Origin: Tricholoma matsutake
Taxonomy: Eukaryota; Basidiomycota; Agaricomycetes; Agaricales; Tricholomataceae
DNA: 64,000 bases
NCBI GenBank assembly: GCA_026075535.2
Contig: AP026549.1
Location: forward strand, 2,976,001 to 3,040,000
Direction: 5' to 3'
The translations under genes were made by a program, and so were the position numbers. The notes beneath the pieces were generated by a model that did not search any database, was not told the DNA's origin, and saw nothing but the letters and a program-made list of their open reading frames with translations. How positions within the stretch are numbered: position 1 is the first letter of the stretch; each line of letters starts with the position of its first letter. Below, piece by piece: positions 10,790-21,745 of this stretch.

Positions 10790-12170
10790 TTAAGACTCAT
10801 GAGTTAAAACTATAGGACTTACTGCTTCATTATAGCCCTCAATGATTCTGTGCAATATTGCCATCCTGCCCAGATCACATTTACAATGGTCATTATGAAG
10901 CAAAGTGTGCTTATTGGGTAAGTAGAAGTGAAAGAGGCTATTCAGACTGAAAAGTCCACACTGCCACCAATCATAGTGGAGCTCCTGGACTGTAGAAGCC
11001 AAGTCCTTCACATCAAATTATTCTGTCTGTACTTCCATCACATGTTTTGATGCAAACCACTGAATGCAAGCTGTAACAGTACAGTTCTGGCTCTTCTTCA
11101 TTGGATCACCATACCAAACCTCTTCATTGGGAAAATCTGTGATAGCTGCTATCCAATGGTTACCATTTATATGGAAAACTGCAAGTTCAGTTTTCTTTGT
11201 CAAGCAATGCCTGAAGTCCTGAATTCATGTATCTCCTGCAAGATCTTATGCGTCCCTCTGAAGTTCCTTCTCATATAACTTTGCAAGCTTTGTGGTGAGA
11301 GCTGTGTCCATGATGTGGAAGTCTTTTCCTGGAAACTGCTCTAATATCATGTTCAAGAATGTGACACATCTGATCAATTTGCTCACTCGAGAACCACTGT
11401 CATGATAAGTAAAGCTGAAGCCCATTCTTGGGAAGACTAGCCTTCCCACAGGGAATCTGGCCATCCCAGGATAATGTACTTAGAGTAAGTAGTGTTGTGT
11501 GAACTTCACTACGATAGAGTTCTAATTCATCTGCCAAAGCCAGTTGATAGTGTTGCACCATGACTGCTGGAGGGGAGCAATGAAATGCACTTCTCTCCAG
11601 AATTCCAGTGCCCAGAGTTTTAACAATGTTTCTATACCAGGAAGAGAGATGGAGTGAGCTCCATTCAACCAGCACTCTCTGTTCTGCTTGGTAAGAGCGG
11701 TGATTATTACTAGTGGCAGTACACAAACTGTGGTCAGGGTTCTGATGTCACCATGATCAGGGCCAGGGTTATAAAAAGTATGCTGGACAGGAGCAGGGTA
11801 GGAAATGACACTGTTAGAAATTGGTGGAAGTGAGGACTCAATGAAGTCAAATACAGACTGCCTCTTGTTGGGGAGAAGAATTGAGCAGTGAGTTGAAGAT
11901 AGCTCAAACTGTCCTCAGATGGGTACTTGGACATGTGGAGGGACACTTTCAAATGTATGGCCTTTTCCTTGCCATTTGCGAAAGAAGCATCCAGTGGAGG
12001 GGATGAGGTGATGGCAACATCAATGTCAACTGTACTGATGGTGGCCATAAGCGGATAAAAGGGACCCTGTTGGCAGAGCTGTCAAAAAGTGGTTGATAAT
12101 CAAAAAAATAAGATTCACAGCCAGTCTTGTACATTACAACTAATTTACAGTACCTGGAGTATCCCATTCA
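10790..12170 (-). pseudogene. Ulp1-type (SUMO protease-like, C48) protease pseudogene
   Basis: Minus-strand fragments at 11734-12048, 11400-11726, 11246-11464, 11018-11203 and 10790-11011 read in order as one degraded protein. The C-terminal part carries the full set of Ulp1 catalytic landmarks: H in G-N-H-W-I-A-A-I-T-D-F (near 11150), D in V-W-Y-G-D-P-M (near 11110) and Q-C-G in W-W-Q-C-G-L-F-S-L-N (near 10960). A TAA at 11018-11020 splits otherwise continuous frame. Ulp1 enzymes remove SUMO-like modifiers. In basidiomycetes such genes often ride inside DNA transposons, which fits the adjacent hAT-like transposase on the same strand. Confidence 0.7.
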
Positions 12171-13435
12171 CCACAGACTTGGTGCAGAGCTTCAATCAGA
12201 GTTGTTTACACCTTTTACATACTGTCAAAAGGCAGGAAATGGGTCACCTAAGGGTGAAGGGTCCTCAGGCAAGAATGTATGATCCTTGCCACTTGCTTGG
12301 GTATTTTGATGGATGGACAGGTGCCCTGAGATGTTGTGTAGACCACAAGAATGGACAAAAAGCAACTTGATCAGGTTAGGTGGATGATTTGCCACATGGG
12401 CCACAAATCTGGAGATGACTATGAAGTGGACCACCAAGGATTTTACCAAGTAGCTACTAACACAGTTCTATCTATTTTAAACCTATGACATTGACATATA
12501 TATTCTCTACTTCCCCAAACATTTTCAGAATTTTTGGGAAATCCTGTTGTGCCCTGCATCCCAAGATTTCAACATCACATGCCTTTTAAGGAAACTGGCT
12601 TTTTGGGGCCATCCCCAATCTTCGGGCATGTTTTTGGAAACCACTATCACATGACTTCAGCTCCAGTTTTCAGCTGGTGATGTGTCCCATACAGGTACTT
12701 CTTTGGCATATAACAGATTAGCAGTAAGTGTCATCATTCATCAGAAAAGTGCCAAGTGGCCCACTTCCTGACCTGATACAATACTGTTCCTTGGCAGATA
12801 TAAAAAATATGTAATTAACAGTTATTTACACATGTTAATAACACTTTGTTAATAACATCTCACTTATATATGCAACCCTACTCAAGAACTCGAAGACTTG
12901 AAGTCCAATGGTGTTGCCAAAAACTGACAACAATCATGCATGACAATTGTTGATCATTTGTTCAACCATCATTCATGTTCTGGGTTAACCACAAACAGGA
13001 TTGAGTACACCCTGTCATGCTCTGGGCTAGCCCCAAATGAGACACTGTTCCTTCCTGCACTTCCTCTCTTTCATTATGCCCAAGGTACTTTCTCCCTACC
13101 ATTAACCCAAGACTCCCACTCTATGCCTCGATCTATGTTGCTGAGCTTCAGAGCTTCTTCTGGCCTGTGACTCAAACGATAGATCCTGGTCCCCCATTGC
13201 AAAGCTTCAGAGCTTCTTCTGACTTGCAACATACAGGTAGACTAGTTAGCCATGTCAGGACTACTGAAATATTTCTTTGATCTCTTGGCAAAACTATTGA
13301 CTATAGCATTGCAAGGTTACGAAGATGTGTGGATGTCCACATTTCAGATGTGGAGTTCCACAAATGCCCCAGCTAGACCATTCATTTAGCACTGCTATGG
13401 AATATGTAGCACTATGGATCTAGCACAATATGATT
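12171..13435. other. Gene-free stretch with a possible LTR at 12912-13231
   Basis: No recognisable coding. The segment 12912-13231 starts TGTTGCC and ends TTGCAACA, giving TG...CA ends with a short inverted repeat. Internally it repeats a CTTCAGAGCTTCTTCTG block at 13144 and 13204 and a TGTTCTGGGTTA/TGCTCTGGGCTA block at 12976 and 13017. The 5-bp flanks do not match, so a solo LTR is only one possibility. Confidence 0.3.
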
Positions 13436-13530
13436 TTCAGCCATTTAAATTCAGAAATATGAATTTCCTAACATAAATGGCTGAATTCAGGGTGGATGAA
13501 TTTGGGATGAATTTTCATCCCAAATATTTC
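13436..13530. repeat. Two adjacent hairpins
   Basis: TTCAGCCATTTA at about 13438 pairs with TAAATGGCTGAA at about 13476, and the intervening bases are themselves largely complementary. Just after it, GGGATGAATTTTCATCCC at about 13503 forms a second hairpin. Related GGGATGAA/CATCCC strings recur at 14965-15030, on the far side of the intron-like array. They may be the ends of one composite element. Confidence 0.4.
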
Positions 13531-13741
13531 AGCGCAGCCCTATGACTGTGGATTGTGGGTGGAACAATGACAACAATGGCAATTAGGGGAGCACAATGCC
13601 AATGACAACCAGCACCCCCCACAACTGCCACGAGCAACTGCTCACATGGTGGATGGGGGATGCAAGGATGAGGGTGCCCATGACAACCAGGAGGAGGGGG
13701 GGACAATGGGAGACCCAGGCCAGACAGGAATGACAAAAAAA

Positions 13742-14425
13742 GGCCCAAGAGATGTCATCAACGTCTCTTGGGCCCCAGGTAAGTTTTTTCTTTTCTTTTC
13801 TCATTTTATTTTTTTGTTACTAACAAACTCTTTTAGGTACTAAATAACTACTGGCCACGATGAGAGGCGGCACCCACAATGGCACCCCCCAAACACCTAC
13901 AAGCAATGGACTACATTGGGCCCACATGATGATGATGTTGTGTGGACCCCAGGTAATTTTTTTTCATGTTCTTTCTCTTTTTGTTCGATTAATTAATGTT
14001 TTTATTTTTATTTTTAGGTTCTAACTGCTATAATAATAAGACTGCACCAAGACAGCACTCCCACACCCACCCACTTTAACCCCCCACCTGCAAGATATGC
14101 CACCACAAATGGCCGGCATGAGACAGCAACCAAGACACCACACCAGCACCCTCAACTGCCACCGCGAGCGCTTGTGGGGTGGGATGGGGAACAATGAGGC
14201 CAACAACAGGAATAACCCAGCAACTGCCCCCAGCCCTGTGAGTGCTAGCAGCCAATGATGAGGTACGATGGAATGGGAACAATGACAAACAGGGGATGAG
14301 GACGTGAGGGATGACAGGGAGATGAGGAAATAGAAATATGGCCCAAGAGACATCAATGTCTCTTGGGCCATAGGTAAGCTTTGTTTCTTCTCTTACTTCA
14401 TACTAACCAACTTTTTTAGGTACTA
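13742..14425 (+). repeat. Three modules, each a hairpin followed by an intron-like segment
   Basis: Module 1: palindrome GGCCCAAGAGATG...CGTCTCTTGGGCC at 13742-13774, then CAG/GTAAGT, TACTAAC (13818-13824) and TTTTAG/GTACTA, an intron-like span of 13779-13836. Module 2: palindrome around 13918-13948, then CAG/GTAATT...TTTTTAG/GTTCTA, span 13953-14017. Module 3: perfect palindrome with 14-bp arms at 14340-14369, then TAG/GTAAGC, TACTAAC (14401-14407) and TTTTTTAG/GTACTA, span 14374-14419. The sequence between modules is purine- and CAATG-rich and does not hold a convincing ORF. Confidence 0.65.
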
Positions 14426-15800
14426 TTTATGATAACCCACCCACCCCTACTGCCATGAGCCCCTGCTCATGGGGTGAGGAGGGAGTGGGACAATGAGGAC
14501 TGGCACAACGACGGGACAGGGCACCACACCACACCACACCATGACAACCTTGACTGCCACATGGGACGAGGGACACGACAGGACAAAGGGACATGGATGC
14601 TGAATGCAGACAAACAGGGACAGGATGCCAAACAATGGGACAACGGGACAGACAGACAATGACAGTGACACAATGGGCTGATGGGGACACAATGATGGGG
14701 CATCAGGGGTCAGGGGGATTTTTTCGCTTCTTTTGAGTAGATTTTGTATTTTAGTGGCTTGAAATTTATTCTGATACATGATGAAACTATTCTATCAATG
14801 GTCTGAAAATTCCTTTGTAAAAAGGAGAAATTCATCCAGCCAACATCCCTAATTACATTGTAGGCAGGTTCTTTCATTCCTCTTAAACCCCTGGAAAGTT
14901 GATGAAATTCAACCCAGGTAGAGGGGTGTTATTTATGCCCATATAAAGATGTAAACCATCCCATGGGATGAATTTGGTGTGGGATGAACTGGGGACAAAA
15001 TGTGGAGGTTTTCATCCCATCGACTCATCCCTTACAGGTAGGAAAAAGCATTCTTTTTCACTCCTCTTAGTGGTAGATTTTCATGCCAACTCCTGATGAA
15101 ACTTATTCCATTTTGGGGTTTATCAATACATGAAAACTATACCATAAATATATATCATTTTACACTATATAAAGGTATGAAATGTGGGATAATTTTCCTA
15201 CCCCTTGGGCCCCATAGTGTAGGTAGGCCCTTGGATTCATGGGTTTTTCTATCCCTTACCTTTCTGTTGAAAGCAATTTTCATTTTAGAGCTTAATAACT
15301 TGAGGTTTCTCAAAGCCTTATATATTGCCCAGCTGTGATAAAACTCTTGCTGGGTAGTTAGTAATACATTTTGAAGACATGGCCATACCCCTGTCATGCC
15401 TTAGGGACATGGTACAGGCCAAATCTACTTCTTACAAATTTACTATTGAAATTGAGCCTAACAGAGTGTTAATGGACTCACTAGCTAACCACAATCCCCT
15501 CTTCCCATGCGTCCAGCATTGGACATGGTCAAGGCTGTAGAATGTCTCTCGAGAACATTGAAGGTATGACTTATGGACCTGTTGCAGGCGATTGCCATTA
15601 AAACTGTAAGGGCCTGTTTAACATAATAACCACATGGCTGTTCTGAATTTTCTCCAATTCCAATTCCTTCCCAAGACTAACATTTCCTCAAGAGCAGTGC
15701 AAGTAACTGTAGCACAGAGTCAGACTATTAAAGATCGGCACATCTAGCCTTGAATATTTTTCCTGGTGGAAGATCAAGGTAGGATATGATATGAAGCTGT
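14426..15800. other. Low-complexity and unassigned sequence
   Basis: 14430-14700 is rich in short GACA/CACC/CAATGGG-type runs, which produces several overlapping frames on both strands. I regard these as compositional artefacts. 14700-15800 has scattered GGGATGAA motifs near 14965-15030 but no recognisable gene or RNA. Confidence 0.4.
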
Positions 15801-16960
15801 TTAACCTGTGTTAGATATAAAACTAATGACACCACTTATATGTGACCCCAGGAACTCGAATGGTTTGCAAAAATCCCAAACTTCATTCTTGGAGTGATAC
15901 AAATCTGGACAAGACCTTGACGAATGAGATCTCCCAAAGGGAGAAGAATTGACAGAGCAATTGGAAGATGTTCCCATTAACAAGTTGCATAATAAGACTT
16001 CCATCCAGGCTTACTTCGAGAATAGTGACAAACTGTTCTTTCTTGCCAACTGGGAGGTAGTTGATGAACAAGGGAAAGACATTTAAAAAGAGTTTCTTTG
16101 GAAGCAAAGCTCAATAAAAGGGTGAGGTCCTGTGCGCTAAGAGAGATGGTAGAGGAAAGAGTTGAAATACTGCACGTAGGAATCAAGATCAGAGATGGTG
16201 TGCTCTGGTGTGATGACAATGTGTTGAAGGCGAGGACAGGCAAGTGGTGAGTTCAAGAAGTGTGGCAGATATTCAGGATGAGGGCTGAGTTTCATTAGAT
16301 TTGGGAGGAGAATGTTCTCTGACAAGGGATTAGTTGGGTCTCCAATGGCGAGGTGCTTCGCAAGGTCAAGGACAGTTATGGAAGGATAGGGTTGTAGGAA
16401 ATGGTGAAGACCCAGCAATGTGATTGCTACAGGTGAGTGTTAGAGAGACAGATTTCTTAGTGTGGGGATAATTGGATGCGAGGATATAAGCCCCATCATG
16501 TAAATTGAGTTCTACATCAGAAAATGAAAGACATTTGATGGGAGCAGTATTGAGCATTTCCAGCGTCCAAGAGAAAAGTGGGAAATGGGAGAGCAGGGAA
16601 GAATGAATGTGAAAATCTTCGAGGACAGGAGATATACTTCACAGGCAGGCATGAGGACACAGTTTGAGGGTCTGAAAAATGATCTCAACAGAAGCTGGAG
16701 ATTCAGCACCAGCCTCTACAACTTCAATGGCAGGCTTATACCCTGCTCTGTATCTTAACCTCAGATTTACCAGAAACATAAGTAGAGGATGGATTAGGTG
16801 TTGAAGGAATGTGTGGCTGGATGCGGAGTCTGGTGCAGCATGTGATATGCTGGCCAGAGTAAGGTAAATGACTTTCATAATTGACTAACATCACGTGTTT
16901 AGTGTGACAGATTCTAAAAGAGGCAACTTTTTGAGAATTTAGAGGAAAAGGCTCATTTTG
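15800..16960 (-). pseudogene. F-box/LRR-type protein pseudogene
   Basis: Overlapping minus-strand frames (16639-16878, 16512-16709, 16366-16557, 16137-16418, 15977-16243) read in order as a leucine-rich protein of the basidiomycete F-box class. Examples are E-I-I-F-Q-T-L-K-L-C-P-H, then L-D-L-A-K-H-L-A-I-G-D-P, I-L-L-P-N-L-M-K-L, and C-P-R-L-Q-H-I-V-I-T-P-E-H. The reading frame changes several times and includes stops, so it is not functional as it stands. No clear F-box remains at the 5' end. The substrate is unknown. Confidence 0.5.
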
Positions 16961-17079
16961 CACACAATGAGCTTTTTACAGGCAAATTGACATCCAACAT
17001 TTTATTGGTAAATACTGTAGACATGTGAATCTGTACTTACTTTGAGAAAATGTGATGATTTCATGCCAAAATAGGAAAA

Positions 17080-17472
17080 ATGCGAGAAACCAATTATGTA
17101 GAGCTGTGTCAAGCGCGTCGCGCCTCAAAAAGCATTGCTGCTACCCATTTGCAATACACCAATGACATGATAAAAATACCTACAATTAATATACTAGAAA
17201 ACTTGAGCAGAAATGGTGGTGATCACCCCAACAAGAGGCAGAAACTTGACAGTGACAGCACCAAAAAAGCTCTGCTGCAGCCAAAAAAAACATTGATTTA
17301 TCCCTACTGTAGGTCTGTTAGAATATTCCATTGTGCAAAAACTCAAAATAAAGGATGGGCAAATCACCTTAAGCTTTTGACAACATGCAAAGCAAATTCC
17401 TCATTTACATGTCACACTGAACCCATTTCACATGGCGGTTTTGTTTCTTGGACAACTGGAAATGACAGGTGA
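17080..17472 (+). CDS. Unidentified 130-codon ORF
   Basis: The frame encodes a basic protein with a possible nuclear signal (N-K-R-Q-K-L-D) near residue 54. A later stretch has Cys and His spaced C-R-S-V-R-I-F-H-C...H-L-K-L-L-T-T-C, faintly like a degenerate zinc finger. It lies between transposon-like sequences. I cannot assign a family, and it may be a fragment of a mobile-element protein. Confidence 0.3.
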   Translation: MRETNYVELCQARRASKSIAATHLQYTNDMIKIPTINILENLSRNGGDHPNKRQKLDSDSTKKALLQPKKTLIYPYCRSVRIFHCAKTQNKGWANHLKLLTTCKANSSFTCHTEPISHGGFVSWTTGNDR

Positions 17473-18277
17473 CAACCTGAAATGACATGGGATGGCCAAA
17501 TATAAGTTCATCGCATTTTTTATCTGATCGGATGGCAGTTAGTGGTCAGATATAGCTGCAAGTAGTTGCAAGTCTTATTTCTCAGTCAGCTTTTACTCAA
17601 TCTTCATAAAAATTGAAACACATATATTATACAACTATAACAACAATATGTTGGTTGTACATTTTGCATTTTCCTCTTTACTGTCTCAAGGGGGGTGTTC
17701 CATGGTTTCTCTGCCAAAAAACTTCCTAATCTGACCAGGTTGTCACATTGAAGTAACTCCATGTGACGTTAGTCGATTATGAAAGTCATCTCCTTATAAT
17801 TCCGAGCTGTCGGTGGGATTATATTAATCATGTAAGTAAAGGGCCGTCCACCTGACTTCTGGGAAACCCTGCACGTTACAATCAAAGCAGACTGGGGCTT
17901 TTCAGCGAATTGCATTCATCACAGCTGCAAGTTCAAAAGGCCACCTGGTGGCAATTCCGAGTTCTCAGAATTGAGAATGAGGTTATCCCTCGAGTTGAGT
18001 GAGCATGGGAATATGTTCGCTCTGACGTTGCAGCGTTTGCTGATGCGTGATGCTTTTCAATCAGTGTTTGTGTGTGCTTGCTTTTTTTTCTCCCTAGGCT
18101 TTTGCTGCAACTTGGCTGCAACATTGCGGCAAATGCCGATTGCTTTCCCGTGGGCAAATGCCACTTTCACACCACGTCGAAAAATCCTAAATGCAACGTC
18201 ACGTTGCATTTAGGATTAGTGCTTTGCAATTGCCGGTAATTTCTCATGCAAATTTGAAAACCAATATAATATATATA
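17473..18277. repeat. Noncoding stretch with a 35-bp perfect palindrome
   Basis: At 18183-18217 AATCCTAAATGCAACGT is followed by a single C and then its exact reverse complement. No gene is evident in 17473-18277. Short open frames here lack codon-like structure. The palindrome may be the tip of a small foldback element or a terminator-like structure downstream of the F-box-like gene, which ends at 18278. Confidence 0.5.
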
Positions 18278-19930
18278 CTACACAACGTGCCTACATTTGT
18301 AGACTAAGCCTAACAACGAGAGATGTGGTAGACTGTCGAAGTGGTGCTGGTCAGGGTGTTTGTGGTTGTCATAGGTGCATACTTCGATATGAGGAAATCT
18401 CTGGTTGAGCTTCTTTATTTCTTCCTGATAATAAAGGACAAGGCTTTGTGCGAGTGTTGCATCATGTTGTGTTGCATGATCTGCAGGTATGTAACCACCA
18501 TTACTACTGTCTGAGTCGGCATGGTAATGTTCATCAGAATTGTATGAGCCAGATTCAGATTCATCGTCCGAGTCATCATCTTCACCTTCATCATCCGAGT
18601 CATCCCTGTAGGACGTAACACTCTGATGTGGGAATTGCTGTGGACCTGACAGTAGCCAGAGCAGCCACTTTGGAAAAATTAGCCATAACACTTCGACGGC
18701 AGGCATCTCTATGTGTGCGAGGAAGTCGGTTATACCAATTTCAAACATGACGATGAGGTTTTTGAGCATGGGCCAATACACCGGCATTTGTACAGATGTT
18801 TGTGCTGGTAGGCTGTGTACTGCAATGATAGCCTCCTTCACGTTCAGCAGGTGGGTGATGAAATTGTGGCAAATAGAACAGGAACCTGATCCCTGCTGCA
18901 GTGTTGGAACATCAATCGGCATGAAGGAGGAATGGGGAGTTGAGATTACTATATGCTCAATGGTGCAAGGGAGCGTGCCTTCATGAAATGCGATGCTGCG
19001 GCTGTTGGAAAGCATAAAATGTGCTGCCTTGACTTGGGGGGCGTCGATGACGATGCATGGCTGAGGTTCTGAGTTGCCTGGGATGCTGACTGTGCGTATA
19101 AGAAGATTTGATAGGTTGGGAAGGTGGAGTGTATCAGTGCACCCCTGTGGTGTGCTCCTCAACATCAATTGAAGATGTGTGAGCTGGCGAGATAGTGCGA
19201 TGAAGTTTGGTAAGGCCATCATTGCTTGAACACTGCCTTGTGCCTGGAACCCTCTTCCTACAACGTTGAGTTCAAGCCATTTGACGTTAGCAATCCCAGG
19301 TACATCAAGACGGGCACTCGCGGTTGTTGATACTGACAGTGCCTCCAGTGTTGGAGCAAGCAGTGTAAACTGTGTGGTTGGTTGACTCTGTAAGTAGTTG
19401 GCGTGAAGGTTGGGATAGGAATGAAGTGTGTGGTGTGCCCCCCCTAACTTCAGATATGCATGCGTGACACTTGGGAAGAGCAGGAGTTCAAACAGGTGAG
19501 TGGATAGACAAGGAAAGGTGAGATGCAAGGTGTGGACCGAGTGCACAAGTGCACGCAAGTCTTGCAACACATGGAAGATCGAATCTACATTGACAGCTAA
19601 AGCAGGAGTTATGGAGGTGCATGCCTCAACCATCAAGTCGAGCGTAAGCTGAAAAGGAGTGGCTTCACAGAGTGTATTCACATGGCGGGCTCGTCTTTTA
19701 AACAGCACCAATGCATCTCTGAAGGACTCGTTGTCGACATGGAATGTGGCTGAAAGGTGTCCGTAAGGATTTGGGTATTCGTTCAGAATGTCTTGGAACT
19801 GCCTCGAAATGTGCTGAAGGTTCAACCACTAAGGGTGGAATTCCTGGTTGGTGAGTGAAAGGTCCAAAAAATCTTCGTGGACGCATAGTAGTACGATGTT
19901 GGAAAGCAGCTCTGTTGGCCAAGACAACAT
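18278..19930 (-). CDS. F-box-like protein with one in-frame stop (possible pseudogene)
   Basis: ATG at 19928-19930 opens M-L-S-W-P-T-E-L-L-S-N-I-V...L-S-L-T-N-Q-E-F-H-P, which reads as an F-box (binds Skp1 in SCF ubiquitin ligases). Codon 34 is TAG (19829-19831). After it the same frame continues for 517 codons without interruption through a leucine-rich region to the stop at 18278. Residues near 440-480 form an Asp/Ser/Glu tract (S-D-D-E-G-E-D-D-D). Either this is a single-mutation pseudogene or a short intron ending CCCTTAG removes the stop, but that would delete part of the F-box. The length fits basidiomycete F-box proteins with divergent repeats. Confidence 0.6.
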
Positions 19931-20564
19931 GGTTATTGTGCTGTGTCTGCGAAAGAACATAGATTTCATTTTGTCCACTATATACTGACGGGGAAGCCAC
20001 TACACATCATTCTCATTCTTCATTGATTCATCCAGATCTGCACGCCACGCGTCATTTTTGTAGGCCTATCTTTTCTTTGACTAATTTAATTGTACCACAG
20101 CGTTGCGAGTCACCAAGGCAAAATCTGATAAAAATGTAGTGATGCTGGAACATTGATGATTACATTGTACCACACTGTAACACGTCATGTAATCTCGCAC
20201 GTAAGTAAGTGTAAGTATTACTGTTCAGACGATGATCTTTGAAATTTGACATAGTTTTGATGTCGGACAAGAATAATTAATGTCATCAGGGCTGATTGTG
20301 AGAACATGGTAAGCGCCGAACGATTCTTGATCAACATATCGACTGCACTGGCCCATCGTATGTTTGTCTGCCTGTGACTCAGTGTATACTCTGTGCCTGC
20401 ACTTCATTGCTGCCAGTGTCCAAGTCCATCTTGCTACGCTTCTCGCATCTTGCCTTGTCCTCTTCATTGTTCAGGTTCATGCCGCCGTACCCAACTCTTT
20501 GCTTCAGTGTGACCATCCCCTTGGACGCCCACTTGATGTCATTGTTGTTCACTTGACTTTTAAC
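19931..20564. other. Intergenic, nothing recognised
   Basis: This lies between the F-box-like gene and the 3' end of the next minus-strand gene. Short overlapping frames on both strands show no family resemblance. No repeat or RNA signal was seen. Confidence 0.45.
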
Positions 20565-21745
20565 CTATAGTGCGTCAGCCTCCTGCAGCTCTGTTTTATA
20601 AACTTTATGAAGAACCTGGACAAAGCTTCCGTCCAACAATGCTAGCGATCGCAAAACTGTGAGCATCTTGCGCTGACCGCCCTTGATAGGGATTACTATG
20701 AACAATAGTTGAGCTTGAACTATGTCTCCGATCCAGAATGTCTGTGGTTCACATGGGACAAATCTATTTGTCACTGGTGAGTTCTTGAATGTTTTAGTTT
20801 GTGCATGTGCTTTACTCACTTTCGATTGCCATTTCCTTCTCTACATGCAGTAAAATACTGCACTTCGTTGTCTTCCGTGTGCATGTATGAGCATGTGTCA
20901 TTGCTGGTCGCCATTCCGTGTAGTATTCCCCGAGGGTCTACTCCCTTCTGGAATGGTACGTCCGGGTCATTTGTCTCCTTTGCCGGTGTCAAGTATTGGT
21001 TTGATAAGTCAAAACAGGGTGTGTCATGCAATTCATGCGAGGCTGTCCAGCTTTCCAGCATACCCTCTGAAAATTGATGATCAAAATATCCGTATACTTC
21101 TCCTGCTGCATACAATGCACTTGTAAATGTTGGTGAGCTGAGACCTGTTAATGCAATTCGTTGACGAAGATATCTGAATTGCTGAGCAGATAGCCTGCTC
21201 GAAGTTATGAGGAACACATATCAAGGTTGCAAGGCAGTGCCGCTTACTTTGGCTTTTCCTGCAGAGGTGGCAGCTCCTTTTCTGCCAGGATTCCTTGGAT
21301 GGTGAAAACCGCTTCCTCGATTGTGATTCCTGCTTCGTCGTCTTGCTTGATGTCTGTCAGATGCCAAGAATCTGGATTTTCTGTTTTTCTAATTGTGAAC
21401 TTCTCGTTGAATGCAACTCTGTCCTGCCAATAGCAATTCAAACAGTCTGTTGTTGTGCTTTTCATGACCAATGGCTCACCTTGAACAGTCTTGCCAGGTG
21501 GCAGTCTTCCTCTGCACTTGTTACCTCTGCGGCGCTCTGCTCTAATGGATTTCCTGTTTGTCATGTTGATACGAGAGCGAGGAAGGTAAGTCAGTGCAAT
21601 TTATTAAAGGTCTTTTTGGGCGGTTTGACATATGTGCTCCATCTGTGTCATAGTTCTTGTCAAGCATATTGAGGTCCAAGCGAGCAATTTCAGGTATGGA
21701 TCGTTTCAAACCATGCAGCTCTATGCCCTCAGTTCTATGCTTCAT
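20565..21745 (-). CDS. Uncharacterised basidiomycete multi-exon protein, left member of a divergent pair
   Basis: Splicing by eye gives an exon up to 21564 ending at 21248 (donor AA/GTAAGC), an exon 21194-20820 (acceptor GAGCAG, donor AA/GTGAGT) and a last exon 20763-20565 ending D-A-L-stop. Joined residues include L-V-M-K-S-T-T-T-D, D-P-D-V-P-F-Q-K-G-V-D-P, W-I-G-D-I-V-Q-A-Q and G-G-Q-R-K-M-L-T-V-L-R-S-L. From memory this is a repeated family of Agaricomycete genes with no known role, but I could not verify that. The N-terminal part (I-P-E-I-A-R-L-D-L-N-M-L-D) is in a different frame, with the shift near 21555. The gene is therefore either frameshifted or has another intron there. Confidence 0.55.

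Noticed and set aside
12912..13231. Solo copia-type LTR
   Set aside because: TG...CA ends with a short inverted repeat are present, but the flanking 5-mers differ and no second copy is in the window, so it is left only as a possibility.
14427..14779. Overlapping minus-strand Cys/His-rich ORFs
   Set aside because: They arise from CACA/CCAT-type low-complexity sequence; three frames are open at once and none shows a family motif.
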